A stretch of DNA of 64,000 nt from Hyphomicrobiales bacterium (GCA_027489535.1 JAIXZO010000002.1:124001-188000); one strand, 5' to 3'. Shown: positions 44,599-54,482, counted from the first letter of the stretch. Notes: a model not told the origin generated them from the sequence alone. Made by a program: numbers and translations.

Positions 44599-45320
44599 GC
44601 GGGGGATCCTTCGAGAGGCGCGTCGGCGCGCCATTTCCGGTAGCCGACGGCGCGGAGATCGCAGGCGGGGCAGCGGGCGCAGCCGTAACCCCATTCATGC
44701 AGAACGCTGCGGTCTCCGGCGTAGCAGGTGTGGGTGCCGGTGCGCACGGTTTCGACCAGATCGTCGCCGCCGATGGATTGCGCCATGGCCCATGTCGCGG
44801 CCTTGTCGATCCACATCAGCGGCGTATGCAGCACGAAGCGCTTTTCCATGCCGAGATTCAGCGCCACCTGCAGCGCCTTGATCGTGTCGTCGCGGCAATC
44901 GGGATAGCCCGAATAGTCGGTCTCGCAGACGCCCGTGACGATATGTTTGAGCCCGCGTCGATAGGCGAGGGCGGCCGCGAAGGTGAGGAAGATCAGATTG
45001 CGGCCGGGCACGAAAGTGTCGGGCAAGCCGTCCTTCGTCATGCCCATCGCGACGTCGCGCGTCAGGCTGGTCTCCGAGATCGCGCCCAGTGCGGCCAACG
45101 GCACCCGGTGATCCTCGCCCAATCGGGCGGCCCAATCGGCGTTCGAGGCGGCGAAGCTTTCGCGAAGGCTCTCGCGAACCTCCATCTCGACGGCATGGCG
45201 CTGGCCGTAATCGAAGCCGACGGTCTCGACCGTGCCGAAACGTTCCAAGGCCCAAGCGAGGCAGGTGGCGGAATCCTGCCCGCCCGAAAACAGCACGAGC
45301 GCCCCCTCGGGTGTCGTCAT
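44595..45320 (-). CDS. queC: 7-Cyano-7-deazaguanine (preQ0) synthase
   Basis: ATP-dependent enzyme converting 7-carboxy-7-deazaguanine to preQ0 for queuosine modification of tRNA. The 241-residue product has the PP-loop [42 protein letters not shown], and the zinc-binding cysteines in [14 protein letters not shown] with THTCYAG before. It is translationally coupled to the VUT transporter gene. No preQ1 riboswitch is apparent before it. Start ATG 45320. Confidence 0.95.
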   Translation of the reverse strand: MTTPEGALVLFSGGQDSATCLAWALERFGTVETVGFDYGQRHAVEMEVRESLRESFAASNADWAARLGEDHRVPLAALGAISETSLTRDVAMGMTKDGLPDTFVPGRNLIFLTFAAALAYRRGLKHIVTGVCETDYSGYPDCRDDTIKALQVALNLGMEKRFVLHTPLMWIDKAATWAMAQSIGGDDLVETVRTGTHTCYAGDRSVLHEWGYGCARCPACDLRAVGYRKWRADAPLEGSPA

Positions 45321-45440
45321 GACCTGATGCCTCGCGAAAAGGCCGGGGCGGGTTGCCGGCGCGGGCGGACCATAATCACACCTTCGCCCTGCGTCACGAG
45401 CCCGTGAAACCAAAATCGACCGCAAAATGGCCCGGAAACC

Positions 45441-45474
45441 AAAAACGCCCCGTCGAGGTTTCGACGAGGGCGTT
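45441..45474 (-). terminator. Intrinsic terminator, minus strand
   Basis: On the minus strand AACGCCC..GTCGA, a short loop, TCGAC.GGGCGTT and a T-run (TTTTTGG). Nothing obvious is encoded upstream of it on that strand except the structured segment. Confidence 0.72.
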
Positions 45475-45605
45475 CAAGTGCGGGTCTCCGGAGCGATCCG
45501 GACCCGCCGGACGTGGCAGACGACCCGCGCCGGTACATCCGCGGTCGAGGTCTTCTGCCGTCTGATCCCAGATGGGGACGGCGTGCCCATTCCGCAAGGG
45601 GAGGG
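45441..45605 (-). ncRNA. Candidate structured RNA, minus strand, unknown class
   Basis: Between queC and the PilZ gene the minus strand contains three hairpins in a row. Their paired segments are GGCAGA.GACC with GGTC.TCTGCC (45515-45559), GCGGGT.TCCGG with CCGGACCCGC (45480-45507), and an intrinsic terminator at 45474-45441. No protein-coding frame in it looks real. It could be a small RNA or the leader of a message running towards queC, but the terminator argues for a separate transcript. The 5' end is a guess and no promoter was found. Confidence 0.35.
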
Positions 45606-45607
45606 AC

Positions 45608-45964
45608 ATGATTGAAGCGGAGGCTTGGGCGGTCTACCGTTGCGGCATGACCAAGAAGTTCGTCGATTCGGAACGGCGATCCGACCCCCGCATAGCGCCG
45701 GGGGATCGCGGCGTTCTGTTTTACGACGGCGTCAGGGTCGAGGTGCAGGACGTGGCGCGCGGCGGCTTCCGCGTCGCCCCCCGCGACGGGCTGCGCTTCG
45801 TGCCGGGCTGGTTCTACGAGTTCGACCTGCTGCTGCGCCCCGCGCGCAAACGGCATTTTCGCGGCGGCCCCCTCGTCGCCCGCTGCATGTGGACGCGGGC
45901 GGGCGAATCCGGCTTCCGCTTGGCCGATCCCACGCGCGCCATCGACATCGAAGGGCTGTCGTGA
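45608..45964 (+). CDS. PilZ domain protein
   Basis: 118-residue protein of PilZ fold, which in many proteins binds cyclic di-GMP. It has SERRSDPRIAPGDRGVLFYDG, where RRSDPR resembles the RxxxR arginine patch, and VEVQDVARGGFRVAPRDG, which matches the D/NxSxxG strand only loosely. Thus binding is uncertain. ATG 45608 has GGGGAGGG just upstream. An ATG at 45647 is an alternative giving 105 residues. Confidence 0.7.
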   Translation: MIEAEAWAVYRCGMTKKFVDSERRSDPRIAPGDRGVLFYDGVRVEVQDVARGGFRVAPRDGLRFVPGWFYEFDLLLRPARKRHFRGGPLVARCMWTRAGESGFRLADPTRAIDIEGLS

Positions 45965-45992
45965 ATCCAAGCGGCTCGGTCCGCGGTCACCG

Positions 45993-46601
45993 ATGAATAC
46001 CGCACGGGAAGACGCCCTCGGCCGCGTCGTGCGGTTGGTCGCGATTCTCAATCTCGGCTATTTCGGCGTCGAATTCGCCGTCGCGCTCGCCGTCGGCTCG
46101 GTCGCGCTGTTCGCAAGCAGCATCGATTTTCTGGAAGATGCGGCGGTCAATCTCCTGATCCTGATCGCGTTGGGGTGGGGCGTGCGGGCCCGTTCGCGCG
46201 CCGGCATGGCCATGGCGGGTCTGCTGCTGGTGCCCGCCGTCGCGACGCTCTGGACGGCTTGGGGCAAATTCGACGTTCCCGTCGCGCCCGAGGCCTTGCC
46301 GATGACGGCGGTCGGCGTCGGGGCGCTGGCGATCAATTTGTCTTGCGCGCTGATGCTGGCGCGTTTCCGCCAAGACGGCGGCAGCATGACGAAGGCTGCG
46401 TTTCTCTCCTCCCGCAACGATGCCTTGGCCGATCTTTCCGTGATCGGAACCGGCCTGCTGACGGCATGGACGGCGTCGCCTTGGCCCGATCTCATCGTGG
46501 GGCTCGCCATCGCCGCGTTGAACGCCGATGCCGCGCGCGAGGTGTTCGAGGCGGCGCGCAAAGAGGGCGCCGTATCGGCCGAGGAGCGGCCCCGCAGCTG
46601 A
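45993..46601 (+). CDS. Cation diffusion facilitator-like membrane protein
   Basis: 202-residue protein resembling the transmembrane part of CDF metal/proton exchangers. VALFASSIDFLEDAAVNLLILIALG matches the first metal-site region (ASSxDxxxD) and RNDALADLSVIGTGLLTAWTASPWPDLIVGLAIAALN the second (NDxxxD). The cytosolic C-terminal domain of standard CDF proteins is missing, leaving a charged tail. A transport role is likely; the ion is unknown. Confidence 0.75.
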   Translation: MNTAREDALGRVVRLVAILNLGYFGVEFAVALAVGSVALFASSIDFLEDAAVNLLILIALGWGVRARSRAGMAMAGLLLVPAVATLWTAWGKFDVPVAPEALPMTAVGVGALAINLSCALMLARFRQDGGSMTKAAFLSSRNDALADLSVIGTGLLTAWTASPWPDLIVGLAIAALNADAAREVFEAARKEGAVSAEERPRS

Positions 46602-46660
46602 TGTTGCGCCGGCATGCGCGGCGGTGCACGCTCCGCCTCGCCGATCCGGAGCCGCAAGCC

Positions 46661-47512
46661 ATGTCGCCTTTCGTCCCGCCCGACGCCGAAGCCCGCCGCG
46701 CCGTGCGGCCGGTGATCTGCTATCCCGTCGAGACCCTGCCGCCTGCGCCGATGCAGCTCTACGGCGCGGCGCGCGAGACCCTCGAACGGATCGGGGAGGT
46801 CGTCGTGCCGCCGCGCGACGCGCGGTGCTTTACGGTGCCCGCCGGCCATTTCTTTCGCATCCGCAGCATCGAGGGGCCGCAGGTCGGCGACCTCAATTTG
46901 TGGAATGCGAACGATCTTTCCGAGCGGTTTTACTCGGGCAAGACGCGTGCGCTGCACGGCTCGCATCTGACCACCGGCGACCGGATGTGGTCGAGCTTTC
47001 CGCATCTGCGGCCCATGGCGACGATCACGCATGACACGCTCGGCTGGTACGGACGCGACGCCTATGGCGGGGCGGTGCACGACGTGATCGGCACGCGCTG
47101 CGACCCCTACACCCACGCGCTGCTGTCGGGCGGCGGGCAATACCATCATTGCTGCCACTCCAATCTCACCCGCGCGCTGGCGGGGGAGACGCATCGCACG
47201 GCGGTCGAGGCCGAACGCGACGTTCACGACGTGCTCAACGTGTTCATGTGCACCGGCTTCACGCAGGACACGGGCCAATATTTCATGAAGGCGAGCCCGG
47301 TGCGGCCCGGCGACTTCATCGAATTCTTCGCCGAAATCGACCTGCTCGGCGCACTCTCCGCCTGCCCGGGCGGCGATTGCTCATCCGAACACTCCAGCGA
47401 CGTCGCGCGCTGCTTCCCGCTGCTGGTGGAGATCTTCAAGCCGGCAAAGGGCGCGTTGGACGGGTGGACGTCGCCGGAGAGGAATGCCTATCGGGGCGGG
47501 CACGGGATGTGA
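46661..47512 (+). CDS. DUF1989 family protein (urea carboxylase-associated)
   Basis: 283-residue protein of the DUF1989 family, usually near urea amidolyase or urea carboxylase genes. It has VVPPRDARCFTVPAGHFFRIRSIEGPQVGDLNLWNANDLSERFYSGKTR, GTRCDPYT, HHCCHSNLTRAL, and SPVRPGDFIEFFAEIDLLGALSACPGGDCS with clustered Cys/His that may bind metal. No urea genes are in the window, so its role here is unclear. ATG 46661. Confidence 0.85.
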   Translation: MSPFVPPDAEARRAVRPVICYPVETLPPAPMQLYGAARETLERIGEVVVPPRDARCFTVPAGHFFRIRSIEGPQVGDLNLWNANDLSERFYSGKTRALHGSHLTTGDRMWSSFPHLRPMATITHDTLGWYGRDAYGGAVHDVIGTRCDPYTHALLSGGGQYHHCCHSNLTRALAGETHRTAVEAERDVHDVLNVFMCTGFTQDTGQYFMKASPVRPGDFIEFFAEIDLLGALSACPGGDCSSEHSSDVARCFPLLVEIFKPAKGALDGWTSPERNAYRGGHGM

Positions 47513-47599
47513 GGGGGGAAGGGGGCGGCAGTCGGCAATAGGCAGTGGGAGCGTGAGCATTCCGGCCCCCCCCTGTCGAGGAGCGCTTACCCCCAACCC

Positions 47600-47700
47600 C
47601 CTCATCCTGAGGAGCGGCCGAAGGCCGCGTCTCGAAGGACGAGGGATTCGCGGCTCACAGTGGTTCGAGACGGCCCTGTCGGGCCTCCTCACCATGAGGG
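47600..47700. repeat. Nested palindromic intergenic repeat, copy 2
   Basis: Same family as 9581-9684: CTCATCCTGAGGAGC at the left edge, CGTCTCGAA and TGGTTCGAGACGG as inner arms, and CTCCTCACCATGAGGG at the right edge. The left arm differs from copy 1 (CATCCTGAGG for CATGGTGAGG), so the outer stem is imperfect. Confidence 0.82.
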
Positions 47701-47755
47701 GCAGCTACTACCACGGCCGACTGCCCGGCAGGTGGGCGCGGCTGTGTCGTTTTGA

Positions 47756-47795
47756 TTTCTTGTGAAATGAAGGTGTGCTATATTTTCACGTGAAA
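47756..47795 (+). promoter_or_regulatory. Tandem palindromic operator and promoter of the xre-res module
   Basis: Two copies of TTTC-NN-GTGAAATGA lie 28 bases apart: TTTCTTGTGAAA (47756-47767) and TTTCACGTGAAA (47784-47795), the second a perfect palindrome. A TATATT (47779-47784) between them is a candidate -10 element, with TTGTGA as a possible -35 at a short spacing. The copies flank the promoter, so the antitoxin probably binds here and represses its own operon. Confidence 0.62.
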
Positions 47796-47805
47796 TGAGG
47801 TCCTA

Positions 47806-48186
47806 ATGCCGCCCGTTGCCGTTCGATCCGATGCCCCGTCCGAATCCGCCGTGCTCGGCAAGGCCGTGCTGGCGGCGGCGGACAGGCTGGGACTTTCCGG
47901 AAGGATTGTGGCGCGCGTCATCGGCGTGTCCGAACCGACGCTCTCGCGGATCAGGGCCGGGGCCTCCGCATTGGAGCGCGGCAGCAAGTCTTTCGAGTTG
48001 GCGGTGCTGTTCGTCCGGCTGTTCCGCTCGCTTGACGCGATCACGGGCGGGGACGAGCGCGTCGCCAAGGCGTGGATGGGCAATGCCAACACGGCGCTCG
48101 GCGGGGTGCCGGCGGAGCGCATCCTCACCATTGCGGGGCTTCTCGATGTCATCGCCTATCTGGACGCCCGACGCGCTTGCATCTGA
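47806..48186 (+). CDS. Xre/MbcA/ParS-type antitoxin
   Basis: 126-residue antitoxin. The N-terminal helix-turn-helix is around LGLSGRIVARVIGVSEPTLSRIRAG. The C-terminal toxin-binding part contains LERGSKSFELAVLFVRLFRSLDAITGGDERVAKAWMGNANTALGG, the MbcA/ParS/Xre pattern. It neutralises the RES-domain protein encoded by the overlapping next gene and probably binds the tandem operator in front. GAGG lies 5 bases before the ATG. Confidence 0.88.
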   Translation: MPPVAVRSDAPSESAVLGKAVLAAADRLGLSGRIVARVIGVSEPTLSRIRAGASALERGSKSFELAVLFVRLFRSLDAITGGDERVAKAWMGNANTALGGVPAERILTIAGLLDVIAYLDARRACI

Positions 48187-48916
48187 AGCGCGGGCCTATG
48201 AGGGTTCGTGCCGACGCTTGGTCGAAGCCCAGCACATCGTCTCGACGCTCAAATTGACGGACACGTTGGAAGAGCAAAGCCTGCTGGAAAGTCTGCTGGA
48301 GGAAACGAAGCCTCTCGTGCCGCCCGAATGCGGGCATCTGGACTATCTCTTGGCGACGCCTTTTCGATATGCGGCCGTTTACCCGCACGGTTCCCGCTTC
48401 CGCCGGGCCGGCCGAACCGCCGGGGTTTTCTACGCGGCGGAGACGGAAGAAGCGGCGGTGGCGGAAACGGCGTTTTATCGGCTTCTGTTCTTCGCCGAAT
48501 CGCCGGACACGCCTTGGCCCGCGAATGCGGCCGCGTTCACGGCATTTTCCGCCTCGCTTTCCGCGGCCGCATGCCTCGATCTGACGCGGCCGCCTCTCGA
48601 CCGTGATCATTCGTCATGGACGGACCCGCTCGACTATGCGGCCTGCCAAGCCTTGGCGGATGCGGCCCGGGACGCCGGGATCGGCGTGCTCCGCTACCGC
48701 TCCGTCCGTGATCCCGCGGGCGGTTGCAACGTCGCCGTGCTGACCTGTGCGGCTTTCGCCGAACCTCGGCCGACCGATCCCGGCACATGGCGGATCAAGC
48801 TCGGCGCGAAAGGCGTCCAAGCCGTCCGCGAATTCCCGCGTCTGCGTCTCGAATACGACCGAACCGCCTTCATCTCCGACCCCCGTATCGCGGCGATGCG
48901 GTGGGAGAGGGCATGA
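48146..48916 (+). CDS. RES family toxin (NAD+ phosphorylase)
   Basis: 256-residue toxin of the RES domain family, members of which degrade NAD+ by phosphorolysis. The core shows TPFRYAAVYPHGSRFRRAGRTAGVFYAAETEEAAVAETAFYRLLF with the conserved Arg and Tyr/Glu, and CNVAVLTCAAF and LRLEYDRTAF later. The preceding 70 residues form a helical region. The ATG at 48146 overlaps the antitoxin gene by 41 bases, indicating a coupled module. It appears intact. Confidence 0.87.
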   Translation: MSSPIWTPDALASEARAYEGSCRRLVEAQHIVSTLKLTDTLEEQSLLESLLEETKPLVPPECGHLDYLLATPFRYAAVYPHGSRFRRAGRTAGVFYAAETEEAAVAETAFYRLLFFAESPDTPWPANAAAFTAFSASLSAAACLDLTRPPLDRDHSSWTDPLDYAACQALADAARDAGIGVLRYRSVRDPAGGCNVAVLTCAAFAEPRPTDPGTWRIKLGAKGVQAVREFPRLRLEYDRTAFISDPRIAAMRWERA

Positions 48917-49013
48917 AGCCCGCAGACGAAGGAACGATCATGCTCCGCGCGCGTTTCCATGGCGAAGCCGAAGCTTTTTCCGCCGGTGCGGAACTTCGGG
49001 CCGGAGAAGCGTG

Positions 49014-49160
49014 ATGAACCGTTCGACCCTTTATGCCGTCTTGGCCGCAGCCGTCGTTCTGATCGGCGGATTGAGCTACGCGCTCTACCAAGAACAACAG
49101 AAAAAAAGCGGCATCGAAATCAGCGTCGGCAACAAGGGCGTGGCCATCGAGACGAAGTGA
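49014..49160 (+). CDS. Small single-span membrane protein
   Basis: 48-residue protein: a short basic start, one membrane segment (LYAVLAAAVVLIGGLSYALY), then EQQKKSGIEISVGNKGVAIETK. A similar motif (helix, then GI-I-VG-KG-IETK) is familiar to me from small proteins of Hyphomicrobiales. The ATG at 49014 has GGAGAAG upstream. Function unknown. Confidence 0.68.
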   Translation: MNRSTLYAVLAAAVVLIGGLSYALYQEQQKKSGIEISVGNKGVAIETK

Positions 49161-49207
49161 GGGGCGGGTCGGAGGCTCACCTCGAAGAGCGCTTCACCCG
49201 CGAAAAA

Positions 49208-49310
49208 CTCATCCTGAGGAAGCCCGAAGCGGCGTCTCGAAGGAGGAGGTTTTCGCGAGGCGCAACCGGATGGTTCGAGACGGCCCTGTTGAGCGTCCTC
49301 AACGAGAGGG
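49208..49310. repeat. Nested palindromic intergenic repeat, copy 3 (degenerate)
   Basis: Third copy of the 9581/47600 repeat: CTCATCCTGAGGA, GCGTCTCGAAGGA, GATGGTTCGAGACGG and CTCAACGAGAGGG. The right arm is mutated (AACGAGAGGG for ACCATGAGGG), so the outer stem is mostly lost. The inner GATGGTTCGAGACGG arm is well preserved. Confidence 0.75.
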
Positions 49311-49429
49311 AGTGCGGGCTTAGCCCAACTCCCGGTTGCCTCACGCCTCGGTATGAATCGACGGTTCCGCACGGGCCATACCGCGCGATGCGAATTCCCG
49401 GGCGAGCGAACGAAACGATATGATGATGG

Positions 49430-49505
49430 TGGTGCCCGGGGACGGAGTCGAACCGCCGACACTGCGATTTTCAGTCGCATGCTCTACCAACTGAGCTACC
49501 CGGGC
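49430..49505 (-). tRNA. tRNA-Phe (GAA)
   Basis: 76-base cloverleaf on the minus strand with encoded CCA. The acceptor stem is GCCCGGG/CCCGGGC. The anticodon stem-loop TGCGA-CTGAAAA-TCGCA gives anticodon GAA. The T-arm is CGGCGGTTCGACTCCGTC. A promoter at 49571-49543 precedes it. Confidence 0.97.
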
Positions 49506-49542
49506 GCGCCCTGCAGGCGTCGGAACGCCGTGGACGACGCGG

Positions 49543-49571
49543 CTTATAGAGACTCGCTCCGGGGCTGTAAA
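49543..49571 (-). promoter_or_regulatory. Promoter of tRNA-Phe
   Basis: On the minus strand TTTACA, a 17-base spacer and TATAAG, 37 bases upstream of the tRNA 5' end. A strong match for a stable-RNA promoter. Confidence 0.65.
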
Positions 49572-49689
49572 GCGCGGTTCTGCCGCGTTCGAGCATCGCG
49601 CGAGGGACGGGTCCGGAAATCGTGCGGGCCGGGCCTGCGGGAGGGCGGGCCGGGGGCTTTCGCCTTCGTCGCACCCGCTTTTTCGCGCC

Positions 49690-49718
49690 TTGGCGTGGGC
49701 GGGCGCGGGTGCTATGGC
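49690..49718 (+). promoter_or_regulatory. Candidate glyA promoter in the tRNA-glyA gap
   Basis: TTGGCG, a 17-base spacer and TATGGC. The gap 49506-49852 between tRNA-Phe and glyA holds the tRNA promoter, this candidate and an in-frame open stretch upstream of glyA (from GTG 49622) that is Arg/Pro-rich and not family-like. I see no riboswitch in it. Confidence 0.45.
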
Positions 49719-49852
49719 AACCCTCGCGGGCGAGCACGGAGTCGCCCTCGAATGTCGTTGCGGGCCCGGTCCGACGGCGGTTGCGGCTCAATCCTCCTCT
49801 CGGATTTGCCGCCCCTCGGATCGTCCGCGTTTCCGGCGAGGAGAACAGACTC

Positions 49853-51160
<1,308 letters not shown>

Positions 51161-51185
51161 ACCGCGAACCGGTCGGGGGTCCGTC

Positions 51186-51677
51186 GTGCGTTGTCCCTAT
51201 TGCGGCGGTCTCGACACGCAGGTGAAGGATTCGCGCCCGAGCGACGACCACTCGGCCATCCGCCGGCGTCGCGTATGCCCGGATTGCGGCGGCCGCTTCA
51301 CGACCTTCGAGCGCGTGCAGCTGCGTGAACTCGTGGTGGTGAAGCGTTCGGGACGGCGCATCCCGTTCGATCGCGACAAGCTGCAGCGCTCGGTCGACGT
51401 GGCGCTGCGCAAGCGGCCGGTCGATCCCGAGCGGGTCGAGCGCATGGTCAACGGCATCGTGCGGCAGATGGAAAGCCTCGGCGACGGCGAAGTGCCGTCC
51501 GCCACCATCGGCGAATTGGTGATGGAGGGGCTGAAAAGCCTCGACGACGTCGCCTATGTACGCTTCGCCTCCGTCTACAAGAACTTCCGCGAAGCCAAGG
51601 ATTTCGAGAACCTGCTCGGCGAATTGTCGAGCGAGGATCCCGAGCTTGCGCCCGTCGCGGGGAAACGGTCCGAGTGA
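51186..51677 (+). CDS. nrdR: Transcriptional repressor NrdR
   Basis: Nucleotide-sensing repressor of ribonucleotide reductase genes, 163 residues. It has a four-cysteine zinc ribbon (C3, C6, C31, C34; CPYCGG and CPDCGG) and an ATP-cone ([29 protein letters not shown]). Starts with GTG at 51186. Its stop overlaps the GTG of ribD (GTGA), a layout often seen in alphaproteobacteria. Confidence 0.96.
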   Translation: MRCPYCGGLDTQVKDSRPSDDHSAIRRRRVCPDCGGRFTTFERVQLRELVVVKRSGRRIPFDRDKLQRSVDVALRKRPVDPERVERMVNGIVRQMESLGDGEVPSATIGELVMEGLKSLDDVAYVRFASVYKNFREAKDFENLLGELSSEDPELAPVAGKRSE

Positions 51678-52825
51678 CGGCGTCCATCGAATCGACCGCC
51701 GCGCTCCGGGCCTCCGAGCGCGACGAGATCGCCGTCATGCATCACGCGCTCGCGCTCGGGCGTCGCGGTGCGGGCAATACCTGGCCGAATCCCGCGGTCG
51801 GCGCCGTCGTATGGCGGCCTGCGGCCGACGGACCGCTGGTGCTCGGGCGGGGCTGGACGAAGCCCGGCGGTCGTCCCCATGCGGAGACCGAAGCCCTGAA
51901 GGCCGCCGGAGCGGCGGCGCGCGGCGCGGTGCTCACGGTCACCTTGGAGCCCTGTTCGCATCACGGGCGCACGCCGCCTTGCGCGGAGGCGATCGTCGCG
52001 GCCGGTTTGGCGCGGGTGGTCACGGCTTTGGAAGATCCCGATCCGCGCGTCGCGGGGCGCGGCCATGCGCTGATGCGGGCGGCGGGCATCGCGGTCGAGG
52101 TCGGCCGTTGCGCGCCCGAGGCGTTCCGCGCCCATGTCGGCCATATCCGCCGCGTGACGGAAGGCCGCCCGGCGGTGTTTCTCAAGCTCGCGCGGACGGC
52201 GGACGGGTTCGCCGCGGCGGAGCCGGGCCGTCAGCTGATGATCACCGGGCCGATCGGCGGCGCGCGCGTGCATATGGAACGCGCGATGGCGGACGCGATC
52301 ATGATCGGCGTCGGCACCGTGCTGGCCGACGATCCGCAACTCACCTGCCGATTGCCGGGCATGGCGGGCGAGAGCCCGATCCGCGTGGTGGTCGATACGG
52401 ATCTGCGCACGCCCGAGCGCACGGCGCTGGTGCGTACCGCCCGCGACGTGCCGACTTGGATCATCGCTGCGGAAGATGCGCCGCTGCGGCACGAGGCGGC
52501 GTTGCGCGCCCATGCGGTGGACGTGATCCGCGTGCCGCGCGACGGCGCGCATGTCGATCTCCATTGCGCGTTGCAGGCCTTGGGCTCGCGCGGGATCACG
52601 CGCGTGATGAGCGAGGGCGGGCCGCGGCTGGCCGATGCGCTCGCCGCCGCCGGACTGCTCGACGAGGTGACGCTGATCACAAACGAGAGGCCGCTGGGCC
52701 GCGAGGGCATAATCGCGGTGCGGCCCCGTCTCGGGTCGGCGCTGGCGGACGAGACCCTGTTCGCGCGCGTCGCGCCTTCCATTTACGGTCCCGACCGTAT
52801 GGATCATTTCGTGAGGACCGTCTGA
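51674..52825 (+). CDS. ribD: Bifunctional riboflavin deaminase/reductase RibD
   Basis: Second and third steps of riboflavin synthesis: deaminates then reduces the pyrimidine intermediate. 383 residues. The deaminase domain has HAETEAL and [15 protein letters not shown] (zinc ligands His, Cys, Cys). The reductase domain begins about 160 ([28 protein letters not shown]). The GTG start overlaps nrdR. No FMN riboswitch is visible, since the upstream gene abuts. Confidence 0.95.
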   Translation: MTASIESTAALRASERDEIAVMHHALALGRRGAGNTWPNPAVGAVVWRPAADGPLVLGRGWTKPGGRPHAETEALKAAGAAARGAVLTVTLEPCSHHGRTPPCAEAIVAAGLARVVTALEDPDPRVAGRGHALMRAAGIAVEVGRCAPEAFRAHVGHIRRVTEGRPAVFLKLARTADGFAAAEPGRQLMITGPIGGARVHMERAMADAIMIGVGTVLADDPQLTCRLPGMAGESPIRVVVDTDLRTPERTALVRTARDVPTWIIAAEDAPLRHEAALRAHAVDVIRVPRDGAHVDLHCALQALGSRGITRVMSEGGPRLADALAAAGLLDEVTLITNERPLGREGIIAVRPRLGSALADETLFARVAPSIYGPDRMDHFVRTV

Positions 52826-53467
52826 ATGTTCACCGGCATCGTGACCGACGTCGGCACCGTCGCCTCCGTCGCGGCCCCCGAGGAGCGGCTGCGCCGCATC
52901 CGCATCCATGCGGGCTATGACGCCGCGACCATCCAGCTCGGCGCGTCCATCGCCTGTTCGGGGCCGTGCCTGACCGTCGTCGGCTTCGGCCCGCGCGAGG
53001 GCGGAGGGTGCTGGTTCGACGTCGACGCCGCGGCGGAAACGCTCGACCGCACCACCGTGGGTCATTGGCGCGAGGGAACGCGCGTCAATCTCGAGCGGTC
53101 GCTGAAGATCGGCGACGAACTCGGCGGTCACATCGTCACCGGCCATGTCGACGGCGTCGCGGAAATCGTGGCGCGCACCGAGGTGACGGGCGGGGAGGGG
53201 CCTTGGGCCGCCACCGCGCGGTTCGACCTGCGCGTGCCGAAGGGCCTTGCCGGTTTCGTGGCGGAAAAGGGTTCCGTGACGCTCGACGGCACGTCCCTGA
53301 CGGTCAATTCGGTCGAGCGCGACGTGTTCTCGGTGCTGCTGATCCCGCACACGCTGCAGGTGACGACCTGGGGCGCGCGGAAGCAAGGCGATCCGCTCAA
53401 TTTCGAGGTCGACCTCATGGCCCGCTATGCCGCGCGGCTTGCACAGGCGCGCGCCGAGGGCTACTGA
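52826..53467 (+). CDS. ribE: Riboflavin synthase alpha subunit
   Basis: Trimeric enzyme that dismutates two 6,7-dimethyl-8-ribityllumazine molecules to riboflavin. The 213 residues contain two lumazine-binding barrel repeats, each beginning with a G(T/H)-V motif: [15 protein letters not shown] and [15 protein letters not shown]. The start ATG follows the ribD stop directly. Confidence 0.95.
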   Translation: MFTGIVTDVGTVASVAAPEERLRRIRIHAGYDAATIQLGASIACSGPCLTVVGFGPREGGGCWFDVDAAAETLDRTTVGHWREGTRVNLERSLKIGDELGGHIVTGHVDGVAEIVARTEVTGGEGPWAATARFDLRVPKGLAGFVAEKGSVTLDGTSLTVNSVERDVFSVLLIPHTLQVTTWGARKQGDPLNFEVDLMARYAARLAQARAEGY

Positions 53468-53495
53468 CGGCCCCCTTAGCGAAAGTTCGAGGCCC

Positions 53496-53990
53496 ATGGT
53501 CGCTCAATCCCATACCCGCCCCGCGGGCGAACCCGTCACGGGCGCGCGCATCCTCGTGGTCGAGGCCCGTTTCTACGACGGCATCGGCGACGAGCTGTTG
53601 GCGGGCGCGAAGGCTGCGGCCGAACATGCCGGCGCGGTCGCCGAGGTCGTGACGGTCGACGGCGCGCTGGAAATTCCGGCGACCATCGCGATCCTGCTCG
53701 ATGCGGCGGCCGATGCCGGCCGCCCCTATGACGCGGCCGTGGCCTTGGGCTGCGTGATCCGCGGCGAGACCGGACATTACGACATCGTGGCGGGTGAAAG
53801 CTCGCGGGCGCTGATGGATCTCGCGGTGGCGCGCAAGCTGCCGCTGGGCAACGGCATCCTGACCGTCGAAAACGAGGCGCAGGCTTGGGCGCGCGCGCGG
53901 GTCGCGGAGATGAACAAGGGGGGCGGGGCCATGGACGCCGCGCTCGCCGTGCTGCGCCTGAAGCGCGCCGCCGCCAAGCGGGGAGCCTGA
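53496..53990 (+). CDS. ribH: 6,7-Dimethyl-8-ribityllumazine synthase
   Basis: Penultimate riboflavin enzyme, 164 residues. It shows [23 protein letters not shown], the substrate-binding [43 protein letters not shown] with the catalytic His in GHYD, and [16 protein letters not shown] 53496 gives the usual length. nusB follows 1 base after the stop. Confidence 0.95.
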   Translation: MVAQSHTRPAGEPVTGARILVVEARFYDGIGDELLAGAKAAAEHAGAVAEVVTVDGALEIPATIAILLDAAADAGRPYDAAVALGCVIRGETGHYDIVAGESSRALMDLAVARKLPLGNGILTVENEAQAWARARVAEMNKGGGAMDAALAVLRLKRAAAKRGA

Positions 53991-53991
53991 C

Positions 53992-54459
53992 ATGACGACC
54001 CCTCGCGAACAACGTTCCGCCGCGCGCCTCGCCGCCGTGCAGGCGCTTTACCAGATGGATCTGACGCAGAAGTCGGTTCCCGACGTGCTCGCCGAATTCG
54101 AGGCGCATTGGATCGGTCGCGAGATCGAGGGCGTCGAGATGATGGAGGCGGAAGCCGCCTTCTTCCGCGACATCGTCGTCGGCGTCGTCGGCGATCAGGT
54201 CATGATCGACCGGCAGATCGACGAGACCTTGGCCGACGGCTGGCCGCTCGCCCGCGTCGAGGCGGTGCTGCGCGCGGGGCTTCGCGCCGGCGGCTACGAA
54301 CTTCTCCGCCGCAAGGACGTTCCCGCCAAGGTCGTGATCAGCGAATATGTCGACGTGATCCGCGCCTTCTACGAGGGCGAGGAGACGGGCATGGCCAACG
54401 CCGTGCTCGACCGCATGGCGCGGACCTGGCGCACGGGCGAGCTCGACGCCCGCCGCTGA
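53992..54459 (+). CDS. nusB: Transcription antitermination factor NusB
   Basis: All-helical RNA-binding protein, 155 residues, acting with NusE (S10) in rRNA antitermination. REQRSAARLAAVQALYQMDLT is the N-terminal RNA-binding part. VLRAGLRAGGYELLRRKDVPAKVVISEYVDVIRAFYEGEETGMANAVLDRMAR is the conserved C-terminal half. It follows ribH closely, as in many bacteria. Confidence 0.96.
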   Translation: MTTPREQRSAARLAAVQALYQMDLTQKSVPDVLAEFEAHWIGREIEGVEMMEAEAAFFRDIVVGVVGDQVMIDRQIDETLADGWPLARVEAVLRAGLRAGGYELLRRKDVPAKVVISEYVDVIRAFYEGEETGMANAVLDRMARTWRTGELDARR

Positions 54460-54482
54460 CGATCGGACGAGCGGGGACGAGG

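Noticed and set aside
45321-45607. preQ1 riboswitch upstream of queC
   Set aside because: The short pseudoknot motif of preQ1 switches is not present near the queC start; the structure there ends in a terminator well before the gene.
49622-49852. Upstream in-frame extension of glyA
   Set aside because: Arg/Pro-rich and not conserved in the family; GAGGAG precedes the ATG at 49853 instead.
51500-51680. FMN riboswitch before ribD
   Set aside because: ribD overlaps nrdR and the expected conserved RFN helices were not found in this stretch.
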